A stretch of 6,782 bases of DNA from an uncultured Lachnospiraceae bacterium (GCA_902783935.1 CACZTA010000234.1:1-6782), one strand, 5' to 3'. Shown: positions 1-6,113, counted from the first letter of the stretch. A program made the numbers and translations. The notes: generated by a model not told the origin, from the letters alone.

Positions 1-769
1 CGGCCCGCAGGAAGAAAAACAGGAGAACGGTATCCAGCACCAGCAGGATACCCAGAAGCATAACTGTCCGCGCGTGGGCGCCGAGCCAGGCTCGGAGAGG
101 AGACATCTGCTGTCCGGCTGTCCTCTTTATTGCCTCTGCAGCGGCGTCGCCTTTCCCGTATTCCCGGATAAATGCGAGCGCCGTCTCTTTGGTAAGCACA
201 GTCGCATTTTTGTTATCGGATGCCAGAAAAACCTGCATGAGAAATGCTGCATCTGCCCCGTCAAGAGCAGATACGCCTGATAAAACAGGATCATCACTCA
301 CTGCTCCGCCGGAAGCAAGCAGCATCAGCATATGATCCTGAACTTCCTTCATATCCGGGACAGCCGCAATCGATTTCCGCTGTGTGCTGGATATTTTCTT
401 TCTGGAAATGGCATATGTCATGGAAAGCAGTTTCCAGACGTCTTCATCGCTGTAATCTTTCAGTTCCGGCACTTCGCTCGCCCAGGATTCCGCGAGAAGG
501 GTGCGCGCAGCCTCCTGACTTCCGCTCCTGACACTTTCGTCAGCTCTCGACAGAGCCGGTTCAATCGTCTGCGCATAGAGAGCATCCGCTTCCTTTTTCA
601 GGTCGGCTTCAGCGGTCAGCGCACCTTCTGAAGAAGAGCCCGGACTGTCAGACTCCCTGAAAGCCATTGCACCGGCTGCAGTCAGAAATGCCCCTGCAGC
701 GAACAGGATGGATAAAACCGCCATCAGGATAATCTTCCGGCGGTCAGTCCGGACTTTTGCATAGTTCAT
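1..769 (-). CDS. Membrane protein with large extracytoplasmic loop, probable ABC permease (5' part, runs off left edge)
   Basis: Reading the minus strand from the ATG at 769-767 gives 256 codons with no stop before the window edge, so only the N-terminal part is visible. A basic N-terminus (MNYAKVRTDRRK) is followed by a hydrophobic segment at about residues 13-36. Residues 37-234 are hydrophilic, rich in Ala, Glu, Asp and Lys and mostly helical in character. A second strong membrane segment starts at about residue 235 (VMLLGILLVLDTVLLFFF) and reaches the edge. The positive-inside rule puts the roughly 200-residue middle region outside the cell. The start codon lies 18 bases after the stop of the solute-binding protein gene, so the two are almost certainly co-transcribed. 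Iron-type binding-protein operons usually continue with the permease and then the ATPase, so a permease with an enlarged first loop is the best guess. No permease EAA motif is visible in this fragment. A sensor or other membrane protein is possible. The ribosome binding site is poor (GGGCGGGG), which suggests translational coupling. Confidence 0.7.
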   Translation of the reverse strand, partial: MNYAKVRTDRRKIILMAVLSILFAAGAFLTAAGAMAFRESDSPGSSSEGALTAEADLKKEADALYAQTIEPALSRADESVRSGSQEAARTLLAESWASEVPELKDYSDEDVWKLLSMTYAISRKKISSTQRKSIAAVPDMKEVQDHMLMLLASGGAVSDDPVLSGVSALDGADAAFLMQVFLASDNKNATVLTKETALAFIREYGKGDAAAEAIKRTAGQQMSPLRAWLGAHARTVMLLGILLVLDTVLLFFFLRA

Positions 770-787
770 ATGTCTGCCCCGCCCTCA

Positions 788-1831
788 TCAGGAAACCGTC
801 ACCGCTTCCTGGAACTTCGTGCGAATCTCTTCGCGGTCATGATAGCACCGCTCCCAGTCGACCCCGATATCCATCGAAATCAGATCGTCTGTACTGATCG
901 AGTCATACGGAACCTCCGTCATGCCCTTCAGGACGCCGTGCATGTACGCATCGATAATATACTTCTGGCCTTCTTCGCTGAGCAGCCATCCTGTAATAGC
1001 TTCACATGCCTCGATGTTTGCATTTGCGCTCCGCTCCTCCGCCACAGTCATGACGGTACTCGGCACCAGGATAACGCCGTCTTCCGGATAAATCACTTCG
1101 ATCTTTGAATTATCTTCCTTGCGCGCCCTCAGCACGGATTCTTCAAGGATCATGATCGTTTTGCACTCCCCTGTCTGAAGCTTCGCAAGCGCAGTGGATC
1201 CGGATTCGACCATTACCTCGTTTTTACCGAGCGCATCAAAATACTCATAGCCGTATTTATCGGAAAGCGCAGTCGCAGCCGCCATCGCTGTCCCTGATGT
1301 CAGCGGGTCGCTCATGGAAATGACACCTTTCAGGCTTGTATCTTCCGCGAAATCCTTAAAGGTTTTCGGCACTTCATCTTTACTGCAGATCTCCGGATTA
1401 TAAGCGAGCACCATATTGAGGACGCGGACGGGATACCAGTATCCTTCTTCGTCGTAGTCGAAGCGGAGAATTTCATCGGCGTTTTCGATCTCCACCGGTT
1501 CAAGATATCCGTACTCCTTCAGCTCAAGGGAATAAGATGGTTCGGCCACCATCAGCATGTCACAGCCGAGGATTCCCTTCATGTCAGAGCCCATCTCGCC
1601 CGCCAGTTTGGTCTGGAGTTCTCCTGTGCCGCCGTAGAAGAACTCGACATCCAGATTCGGAAATGCTTCTTTCAGCGCTTCTGTCATCATATCAATGGCA
1701 AACGGATACATGGATGTGTAAATGACAACCTTTCCTTCGATATCCTCCGGATCGGCATCTGCTGCACAGCACGGCAGGGCGGCAGATGTGAGAATTGTCA
1801 GGGCAAGTAATACCGTAAGAAGTTTCTTCAT
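788..1831 (-). CDS. Extracellular solute-binding protein, Fe(III)/FbpA-like ABC transporter family
   Basis: A protein of 347 residues that would capture a substrate outside the membrane and deliver it to an ABC importer. Residues 1-24 form a signal peptide (MKKLLTVLLALTILTSAALP, then CCAA). The mature part follows the FbpA/AfuA-type pattern: KVVIYTSMYPF at 34-44, EFFYGGTGELQTKLAGE at 63-79, CDMLMVAEPSY at 90-100, SDPLTSGTA at 174-182, YEYFDAL at 195-201, EVIYPEDGVILVPS at 245-258 and WLLSEEGQKY near 282-291. These fit the Fe(3+)/2-aminoethylphosphonate-type binding proteins. The adjacent tyrosine pair that binds iron in classical FbpA is not seen, so the ligand is uncertain. There is no canonical lipobox, although two cysteines sit at the cleavage region. 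The frame stays open upstream to 2092, but the start at 1831 is chosen for its signal peptide and a good AAGGAG site at 1841-1846. It follows the tannase-like gene by 31 bases and precedes the membrane protein by 18. Confidence 0.9.
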   Translation of the reverse strand: MKKLLTVLLALTILTSAALPCCAADADPEDIEGKVVIYTSMYPFAIDMMTEALKEAFPNLDVEFFYGGTGELQTKLAGEMGSDMKGILGCDMLMVAEPSYSLELKEYGYLEPVEIENADEILRFDYDEEGYWYPVRVLNMVLAYNPEICSKDEVPKTFKDFAEDTSLKGVISMSDPLTSGTAMAAATALSDKYGYEYFDALGKNEVMVESGSTALAKLQTGECKTIMILEESVLRARKEDNSKIEVIYPEDGVILVPSTVMTVAEERSANANIEACEAITGWLLSEEGQKYIIDAYMHGVLKGMTEVPYDSISTDDLISMDIGVDWERCYHDREEIRTKFQEAVTVS

Positions 1832-1840
1832 TTTTATAAT

Positions 1841-1846
1841 CTCCTT
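1841..1846 (-). promoter_or_regulatory. Ribosome binding site fixing the solute-binding protein start
   Basis: On the minus strand AAGGAG lies nine bases before the ATG at 1831-1829. The same frame is open for another 87 codons upstream, inside the tannase-like gene, but that stretch is arginine-rich, looks like shadow sequence and would bury the signal peptide. This site settles the start. Confidence 0.8.
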
Positions 1847-1862
1847 ATGTCTGATGTCACTG

Positions 1863-3908
1863 TTAATAAATATCATCAAATTCTGTTTCGCTGTACTCCG
1901 GCACTGCTCCTTCAAGCACCGGATTCCCGAACTCATCGAACTCAAGCATGGCGTATTCCTCCGGTCCGTCCGACGCGGGCGTATAATCCTCCGGGTAAAG
2001 TGCTTCATCAAAACCCGGGTCCGGATTCCCGGCATCACCTGTCCCGCCGTTGTAATAATCAAACAGATCTTCCGGATCGCTGAGGAGGACATTCAGCACA
2101 TGGATATCCCAGTGCCGTTCCTCCCGGCCCGCACTGCCGAACACACCGTTTTCACCACCTCCGTCGAATGCATCAAATGCCGGTACAGGCTGTCCTGTCT
2201 CTCCGAACCGCAGCCGCAGGATATCTGCGAGGGAAAGTGAAGCAGCCTTTTCTGCTGTCTGCTCCCCGGCAGGCGGTTCCCCTGATCCCTCCGCCCCTTC
2301 CGCATGTTTCCCGTACATCCGGTCCACACAAAGCGGAAGCGAAATCCCAAAGGACCCTGCAGGGGTCTGTTCGTCATTCCACAGCCACTTAAGGCTCGTA
2401 TCCACCCCGGCATTCATCCATGCAAGGCTGATATTCAGCGAACTGAACAGGGGAATCTCTCCGTCAGCTGCATTCATGATGAGAGTCGTCCAAACAGGGT
2501 TGTATTCATTTTCTTCAAAGATATAATTCAGCGGATCATACAGGTATACCTGATTATATCCGAACCGGTCGCCTGCCGTCATTTCTTCAATATCCGTCTC
2601 ATACGCTTCCATAAGGTCTGCGTATGTCTCATATACTTCAGTGTCAGTCAGGCTCCCGGATGTTTCCGCTGATTCCTTATTTTCCTGCAGCAGCTGCAGG
2701 TCCTGCCGGAACTGTGAGAGGCAGAGATCCAGATAAGTGCCGCCGTACCCGTTTGTTTCCGGATACATGTCCGGTGCATAATCAATCGTCAGGTTCACGA
2801 CGCTCCCGCACTTCCCGTCCCCGTCCAGGTCAATTCCTGTTTTCTTTTCATCTGCCGTGAGTTCTTTTCCGTTAATATAATCCATATATTCTTCGGACAG
2901 GCATCCGGCAAACTGTTTCTGGAAGGATGTCAGGAAAGAATAATCCTTATCCAGATAAGATTCAAATGCAAGGGCCATATCCGCTTCAGCGAGAGATGTG
3001 ACAGAATTACAGGCTATGCATCCCCATACGCCGTCTGTAATGATCCGTCCTTCACCGTCGAAGTCCGATCCGGGATAGTAAAAATCTTCTCCGATCTTAT
3101 AGATGCACACGGCGCCTGCTTCGATCTCGTAATCAAAAAAGTCAGGGGACTGGGCAGTCGCCGCCAGCATAACGGCGAGGGAACCGCCTCCGGCTCCTCC
3201 TGCCGAGACAAAAAAGTCCGCATTGCCCGGAAGGTTTCCGAGAAGGATGTTATACTTCACAAAGCGGACCGCGCACTTCTGGTCCGCAAGACCTGACGGC
3301 GACGCACCCGTATGGCATACGGTTCCGTCCTCCGCTGTGACAGTACTCTGCTTTCCCCTGTTCCCGCAGACGACATGGATATAACCCAGAGACGCATACT
3401 CCGCAGATGCAGTCCTGTTCTTCTGCTCCGAATACCCTTCCGTTCCCGTGTTGAAGATCACCGGTGCGCCTGCGGCAGTATAAACCTGCCCGTTTTCGCC
3501 TGTTACAGACGCGTCCCGGTCAATCACAAGCGAGCCTTTTGCAGCCCCTGCTTCCCCGGTCAGGTCAGGCTCCCCGTCTCCGTCCGCATCAATTCCCTTC
3601 ACATATGCCCCGGGCACACAGACCGATACGCCTTGTGCATCCGGAATCTCCGGATAACAGACATAAGGCGTTACAGACAGAATCCAGGCGTCCGCAGCAG
3701 CATCATAGGTCCATTCCTGATCCGGATTATTCCGCAGATTCAGTGTCTCTTCAATATGAGCCTGCTCCTCTTCCGTCGTAAGAGGCATACCGTCCGGATA
3801 CTCCTGTTCCGAAGCGGCGGATGCCTCTTCTCCTGCCTGCACCGGAGTGCCGGAAAGAATACCGGCAGCGAGCACTGCTGCCGTCAGGATCGCAAAACGG
3901 TTTCTCAT
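1863..3908 (-). CDS. Secreted tannase-like alpha/beta-hydrolase family protein
   Basis: A protein of 681 residues with a signal peptide (residues 1-25, cleavage after TPVQA), so it is exported. The core resembles bacterial tannases: APVIFNTGTEGYSE at 148-161, YASLGYIHVVCGNRGK at 171-186, the conserved approach helix AVRFVKYN at 213-220, then VSAGGAGGGSLAV at 234-246 with Ser235 as the presumed nucleophile, and ACNSVTSLAEADMALAFE at 299-316. Later come YDPLNYI (457-463), NAADGEI with Asp482 as the possible acid residue, and VPAFDAFDGGGENGVFG (575-591). The C-terminal HSGDYDL motif that carries the catalytic His in lactobacillal tannase is not apparent, so activity is uncertain. Two acidic loops (DADGDGEPDL at 107-116, DLDGDGKCGS at 360-369) resemble calcium-binding loops. 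There are twelve cysteines. From residue 599 onward there is no Lys or Arg, and the tail is strongly acidic. Known tannases cleave galloyl esters; the substrate here is unknown. GGGAGG lies five bases before the ATG. The gene heads a unit with the solute-binding protein. Confidence 0.8.
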   Translation of the reverse strand: MRNRFAILTAAVLAAGILSGTPVQAGEEASAASEQEYPDGMPLTTEEEQAHIEETLNLRNNPDQEWTYDAAADAWILSVTPYVCYPEIPDAQGVSVCVPGAYVKGIDADGDGEPDLTGEAGAAKGSLVIDRDASVTGENGQVYTAAGAPVIFNTGTEGYSEQKNRTASAEYASLGYIHVVCGNRGKQSTVTAEDGTVCHTGASPSGLADQKCAVRFVKYNILLGNLPGNADFFVSAGGAGGGSLAVMLAATAQSPDFFDYEIEAGAVCIYKIGEDFYYPGSDFDGEGRIITDGVWGCIACNSVTSLAEADMALAFESYLDKDYSFLTSFQKQFAGCLSEEYMDYINGKELTADEKKTGIDLDGDGKCGSVVNLTIDYAPDMYPETNGYGGTYLDLCLSQFRQDLQLLQENKESAETSGSLTDTEVYETYADLMEAYETDIEEMTAGDRFGYNQVYLYDPLNYIFEENEYNPVWTTLIMNAADGEIPLFSSLNISLAWMNAGVDTSLKWLWNDEQTPAGSFGISLPLCVDRMYGKHAEGAEGSGEPPAGEQTAEKAASLSLADILRLRFGETGQPVPAFDAFDGGGENGVFGSAGREERHWDIHVLNVLLSDPEDLFDYYNGGTGDAGNPDPGFDEALYPEDYTPASDGPEEYAMLEFDEFGNPVLEGAVPEYSETEFDDIY

Positions 3909-3922
3909 AGTTCCCTCCCGGC

Positions 3923-3984
3923 AGAAGAAAACCCTGTTTGATCCCGTCTCCGCAGCATTGCGGATAAACAGATAAAACAGGGCT
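3923..3984 (-). terminator. Probable intrinsic terminator or attenuator after the anti-sigma kinase gene
   Basis: On the minus strand, AGCCCTGTTT (3984-3975) pairs with AAACAGGGTT (3939-3930), including one G-U pair, and the 3' arm runs into TTTTCTTCT (3931-3923). The loop holds a second perfect stem, TCCGCA (3964-3959) with TGCGGA (3954-3949) around a four-base loop. The structure starts 13 bases after the kinase stop codon. Its T-tract ends about 14 bases before the start codon of the tannase-like gene and just ahead of that gene's ribosome binding site. It could end the STAS/kinase transcript or allow partial read-through into the hydrolase operon. The rather AT-rich outer stem and interrupted T-tract make strength uncertain. 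Confidence 0.6.
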
Positions 3985-3997
3985 GTCTGCTGCTCTT

Positions 3998-4414
3998 TTA
4001 TTCCTTGATTTTTCTGCGGATCGTCAGGATATTATGGCCGTCTTCGTGGTGGTACTGCACCATATCCATGTACTCTTTCACAAGCCAGATGCCGAGCCCG
4101 CCGATTTCGCGTTTTTCTGCAGGCAGTTTTATATCGGGATCAGGTTTTTCCAGCGGATTAAACGGAGTTCCCCCGTCAATAAATGTAATTTCCACAGAAG
4201 CCTCGTTCCCCGGAAAGCTCATGCGCACCGTGACATCGCCGTTCTGCCGGTTCTTATACGCATACTTTGCAATATTGACGAAGATTTCCTCCAGGGCAAT
4301 CTCGATCCGGATCCTGGCTTTACGGGTACAGCCTGCCCTGTCCAGCTCATCTCCCACAAACTTAAGTACCTTGGGCATCTGTTCAAGATCTGCGCTGAAC
4401 TTCAGTTCCTTCAT
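3998..4414 (-). CDS. Anti-sigma factor / serine kinase, RsbW/SpoIIAB-like HATPase domain
   Basis: A 138-residue cytoplasmic protein made of one GHKL-type ATPase domain (HATPase_c_2). The N box is IALEEIFVNIAKYAY at 39-53, with Glu42/Glu43 and the Mg-coordinating Asn47. The G1 box is DGGTPFNP at 80-87, and the G2 box is GGLGIWLVKEYMD at 105-117. In this family such proteins either hold a sigma factor inactive or phosphorylate a serine on a STAS partner. Here the STAS gene lies just upstream with a 28-base gap, as in spoIIAA-spoIIAB and rsbV-rsbW operons. No sigma factor gene follows, which departs from those classic operons. The start is set by AAAGGAGGTG at 4430-4421; a longer reading from 4468 would overlap the STAS gene and lacks a comparable site. 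The protein is close to the usual length of the family. Confidence 0.9.
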   Translation of the reverse strand: MKELKFSADLEQMPKVLKFVGDELDRAGCTRKARIRIEIALEEIFVNIAKYAYKNRQNGDVTVRMSFPGNEASVEITFIDGGTPFNPLEKPDPDIKLPAEKREIGGLGIWLVKEYMDMVQYHHEDGHNILTIRRKIKE

Positions 4415-4420
4415 AGGACA

Positions 4421-4430
4421 CACCTCCTTT
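4421..4430 (-). promoter_or_regulatory. Strong ribosome binding site fixing the anti-sigma kinase start
   Basis: AAAGGAGGTG on the minus strand is nearly a full complement of the 16S rRNA tail. AGGAGG lies eight bases before the ATG at 4414-4412. It selects this start over an in-frame ATG at 4468 that lies inside the STAS gene. Confidence 0.85.
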
Positions 4431-4442
4431 CGGCGGTCCGGT

Positions 4443-4742
4443 TTATTCAATTGTGAGGATATCGACAAATCCGGTTACTTCAAAGACTTCCTGTACTTCC
4501 GGTCTCACATGGATAAGCTTCATCGTCCCCTGTCTGTTCATCACTTTCTGTGCGGAAAGAAGCACTCTCAGTCCGGCAGACGAGATATACTCAAGCTTTT
4601 CAAAATCAAATGTCAGCTCTTTCACCGGATCAAGCTCTTTCTTCAGCTCCGCTTCAAGCTCCGGAGCCGTCATGGTATCGAGGCGGCCTCCGAGACAGAT
4701 CATAAGCCTATCCCCTGTTTTTTCTTTGTTGATTGTCAGCAT
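4443..4742 (-). CDS. STAS-domain anti-sigma factor antagonist (SpoIIAA/RsbV-like)
   Basis: A 99-residue single STAS domain. The N-terminal strands (MLTINKEKTGDRLMICLGGR) lead into LDTMTAPELEAELKKEL. The signature loop FEKLEYISSAGLRVLLSAQ lies at 47-65. Ser54 and Ser55 sit where SpoIIAA/RsbV proteins carry the phosphorylated serine, with Ser55 the likely target by comparison with the family's S-S-x-G pattern. Unphosphorylated antagonists of this family bind the partner kinase and release its target; the kinase phosphorylates the serine to switch this off. The presumed partner kinase is encoded 28 bases downstream. A PP2C/SpoIIE-type phosphatase would be expected to reset the switch, but none is in the window. 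The start at 4742 is chosen because AGGAGG lies nine bases upstream; the upstream in-frame ATG at 4766 would put that site inside the gene. An extended -10 promoter lies about 40 bases upstream. Confidence 0.92.
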   Translation of the reverse strand: MLTINKEKTGDRLMICLGGRLDTMTAPELEAELKKELDPVKELTFDFEKLEYISSAGLRVLLSAQKVMNRQGTMKLIHVRPEVQEVFEVTGFVDILTIE

Positions 4743-4750
4743 GCCAGTAA

Positions 4751-4760
4751 TCCTCCTTTT
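4751..4760 (-). promoter_or_regulatory. Ribosome binding site fixing the STAS gene start
   Basis: AAAAGGAGGA on the minus strand, with AGGAGG nine bases before the ATG at 4742-4740. It rules out the in-frame ATG at 4766, which would otherwise add eight residues (MFKRRITG) not typical of a STAS domain. Confidence 0.85.
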
Positions 4761-4781
4761 AAACACGCATGTATTGCTAAC

Positions 4782-4790
4782 ATTATATCA
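4782..4790 (-). promoter_or_regulatory. Extended -10 promoter for the STAS/anti-sigma kinase pair
   Basis: The minus strand reads TGATATAAT, a perfect TATAAT (4787-4782) preceded by the TGn extension. No good -35 hexamer is seen 16-18 bases upstream, where the sequence is GC-rich, which fits reliance on the extended -10. A start site near 4775 would give a leader of about 33 bases carrying the STAS ribosome binding site. The TGA of the motif is also the stop codon of the DUF1015 gene, so the promoter is fused to the end of the upstream gene. It looks like a housekeeping-sigma promoter. Confidence 0.65.
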
Positions 4791-6071
4791 TATTTTTATC
4801 TTCCGCGCCTCCAGATAATATCGCTTATCCTGCGCATGTCCCATGGAAAATGTTTTGCGGGGCAGTACGCCGTCCGCCATGACCGTTCTGAAGAGCTCAT
4901 CTTTTCTCATCGGAGGCAGAAGAAATCCGGTGCATTTTTCCCCGGCGGCCAGCCTCCGCACGACATTTTCTCCGTGAATATAGTCAATGCGTCCGCCGTT
5001 CTTCCCGGTATAGTCATCAAGAAACTGCTGCAGTGTGCCGGCCGCAAGCTGGACCGCCGGATCCGGAACCGTAATGGCTCCCTCTTTTTCCCGGGTGACA
5101 TAGCGGATTACATGCCCCTCCCCGCTGCCTTCATAAGATGACGGGTAGTAAGCTTTAAATGCTTTCAGGAGGTCATCCGGATCCGTGTCAAAGACAATCC
5201 GGTGAATCGCCTCAAACCGCAGTGCCTCATCATGATTATTCACAAGTTCTGCCAGCGCAAACCTCGCGGGATGACCGGCTGCCTCCTCTTCCGGAAGGTT
5301 TTTTTTCAGCATCTCATAGCAGTGCTTTGCCGTCGCCAGCGAGTGGTTCCCGTCTCCGACTGCATAAAGCAGCGGTGCCGCACCTTTCAGCCCGTATTTT
5401 TCTTCCTGTATTTCAGGTGAAGCAAGTCTGCGCAGCGCTTCAGCCACGCGTTTCTTCTGCTCTTCTGTCAGCAGCCATCCCTTCAGATGCCCGCCTCCCT
5501 GCATCAGGTCAAAATCATACAGTGCCTCCATCGCGCCCGTCTCTCCGGAAAGCGGTTCAATCACCGAACGCAGCGGATCATCAATCAGCACCATGATATG
5601 CGGAAGTTCAATCACTGCATCCTTCCGGACCCTGACGCGGGGCGGGATCCGTTCCAGAACCGTCCCTTCCGTCGCCCGCATAAGCGCCCCGCTTCCGGGC
5701 GTAAAGTCATATGCGTCAAGGTCAAACATTCCGACGAGGCCTTTTCTCACACCGCCGTCACTGACGGTTCGCTCCGTATAAATCAGCGCGTCCTTCCTGC
5801 ATGTGAAAATGCCGTCCGTGAGGTAAGCCTCCATCGCTTCATTGATCGCCCGGATCCTGTCATCCGTATCCGGTTTTCCAAGCTCCGACTCCGGAAGAAT
5901 CAGTCTTCTCGATGAGGGGGCATCTCCGACGATCCTCTCCGTCTCCTCCCAGTATTCCGGCTCGGACGTAAACTGGTCACAGGCCACAACCGCCCATTTC
6001 GTCAGATCCGTGTTCTGCGGAAGCAGTATATCCGCGGGCGAAAAAGCCAGTCCTTCAAATTCTCTGTCCAT
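4788..6071 (-). CDS. DUF1015 family protein
   Basis: A 427-residue cytoplasmic protein with no signal peptide or membrane segment, matching the usual length of DUF1015 (PF06245) proteins. Recognisable parts are the N-terminal FSPADILLPQN and WAVVACDQFTSEPEYW (about 10-41), the central LLYAVGDGNHSLATAKHCYE (234-253), which corresponds to the family's conserved D-G-x-H segment, the NNHDEALRFEAIHR stretch near 278-291, and the C-terminal VLPRKTFSMGH (402-412). The biochemical role of the family is not established. In other Clostridia, DUF1015 genes often sit beside serA and serC of serine biosynthesis. Here the upstream neighbour is a MetH-like gene, 45 bases away, so a link to one-carbon or amino-acid metabolism is a reasonable inference, not shown. 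GGGAGG lies four bases before the ATG. No terminator follows; the stop codon overlaps the next promoter, so some read-through into the STAS gene is possible. Confidence 0.9.
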   Translation of the reverse strand: MDREFEGLAFSPADILLPQNTDLTKWAVVACDQFTSEPEYWEETERIVGDAPSSRRLILPESELGKPDTDDRIRAINEAMEAYLTDGIFTCRKDALIYTERTVSDGGVRKGLVGMFDLDAYDFTPGSGALMRATEGTVLERIPPRVRVRKDAVIELPHIMVLIDDPLRSVIEPLSGETGAMEALYDFDLMQGGGHLKGWLLTEEQKKRVAEALRRLASPEIQEEKYGLKGAAPLLYAVGDGNHSLATAKHCYEMLKKNLPEEEAAGHPARFALAELVNNHDEALRFEAIHRIVFDTDPDDLLKAFKAYYPSSYEGSGEGHVIRYVTREKEGAITVPDPAVQLAAGTLQQFLDDYTGKNGGRIDYIHGENVVRRLAAGEKCTGFLLPPMRKDELFRTVMADGVLPRKTFSMGHAQDKRYYLEARKIKI

Positions 6072-6092
6072 CCTTCCTCCCTTTTACTTTTG

Positions 6093-6113
6093 CCGCCGCA
6101 TGACAGCGGACGG
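6093..6113. other. GC-rich hairpin in the MetH-like/DUF1015 gap
   Basis: CCGCCGC (6093-6099) pairs with GCGG-A-CGG (6106-6113) around a six-base loop, with one bulged base. On the plus strand it is followed by TTTT (6114-6117), so it looks like a terminator in that direction, but no plus-strand gene is supported. On the minus strand it is followed by an A-rich stretch, so it is unlikely to stop transcription of these genes. It may be an RNA processing or stabilising hairpin between co-transcribed genes, or chance. Confidence 0.35.

Noticed and set aside
1832..2092. N-terminal extension of the solute-binding protein up to an ATG at 2092
   Set aside because: The stretch lies inside the tannase-like gene in another frame, is arginine-rich, and would bury a clear signal peptide. 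The ATG at 1831 has its own ribosome binding site.
2093..2413. 106-codon minus-strand open frame inside the tannase-like gene
   Set aside because: It overlaps a conserved coding frame completely, has no ribosome binding site I can see, and is of Arg/Gly-rich shadow composition.
3312..3941. 209-codon plus-strand open frame opposite the tannase-like gene
   Set aside because: The product is Arg/Pro/His-rich with no domain or good ribosome binding site; it is the antisense shadow of a conserved secreted protein.
4031..4036. CATAAT as a -10 element for the tannase-like operon
   Set aside because: It lies in the end of the kinase gene, upstream of the terminator-like hairpin, with no matching -35 hexamer.
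4005..5141. 378-codon plus-strand open frame
   Set aside because: It runs antisense across the kinase, STAS and DUF1015 genes, shows no recognisable domain, and the opposite-strand genes are clear family members.
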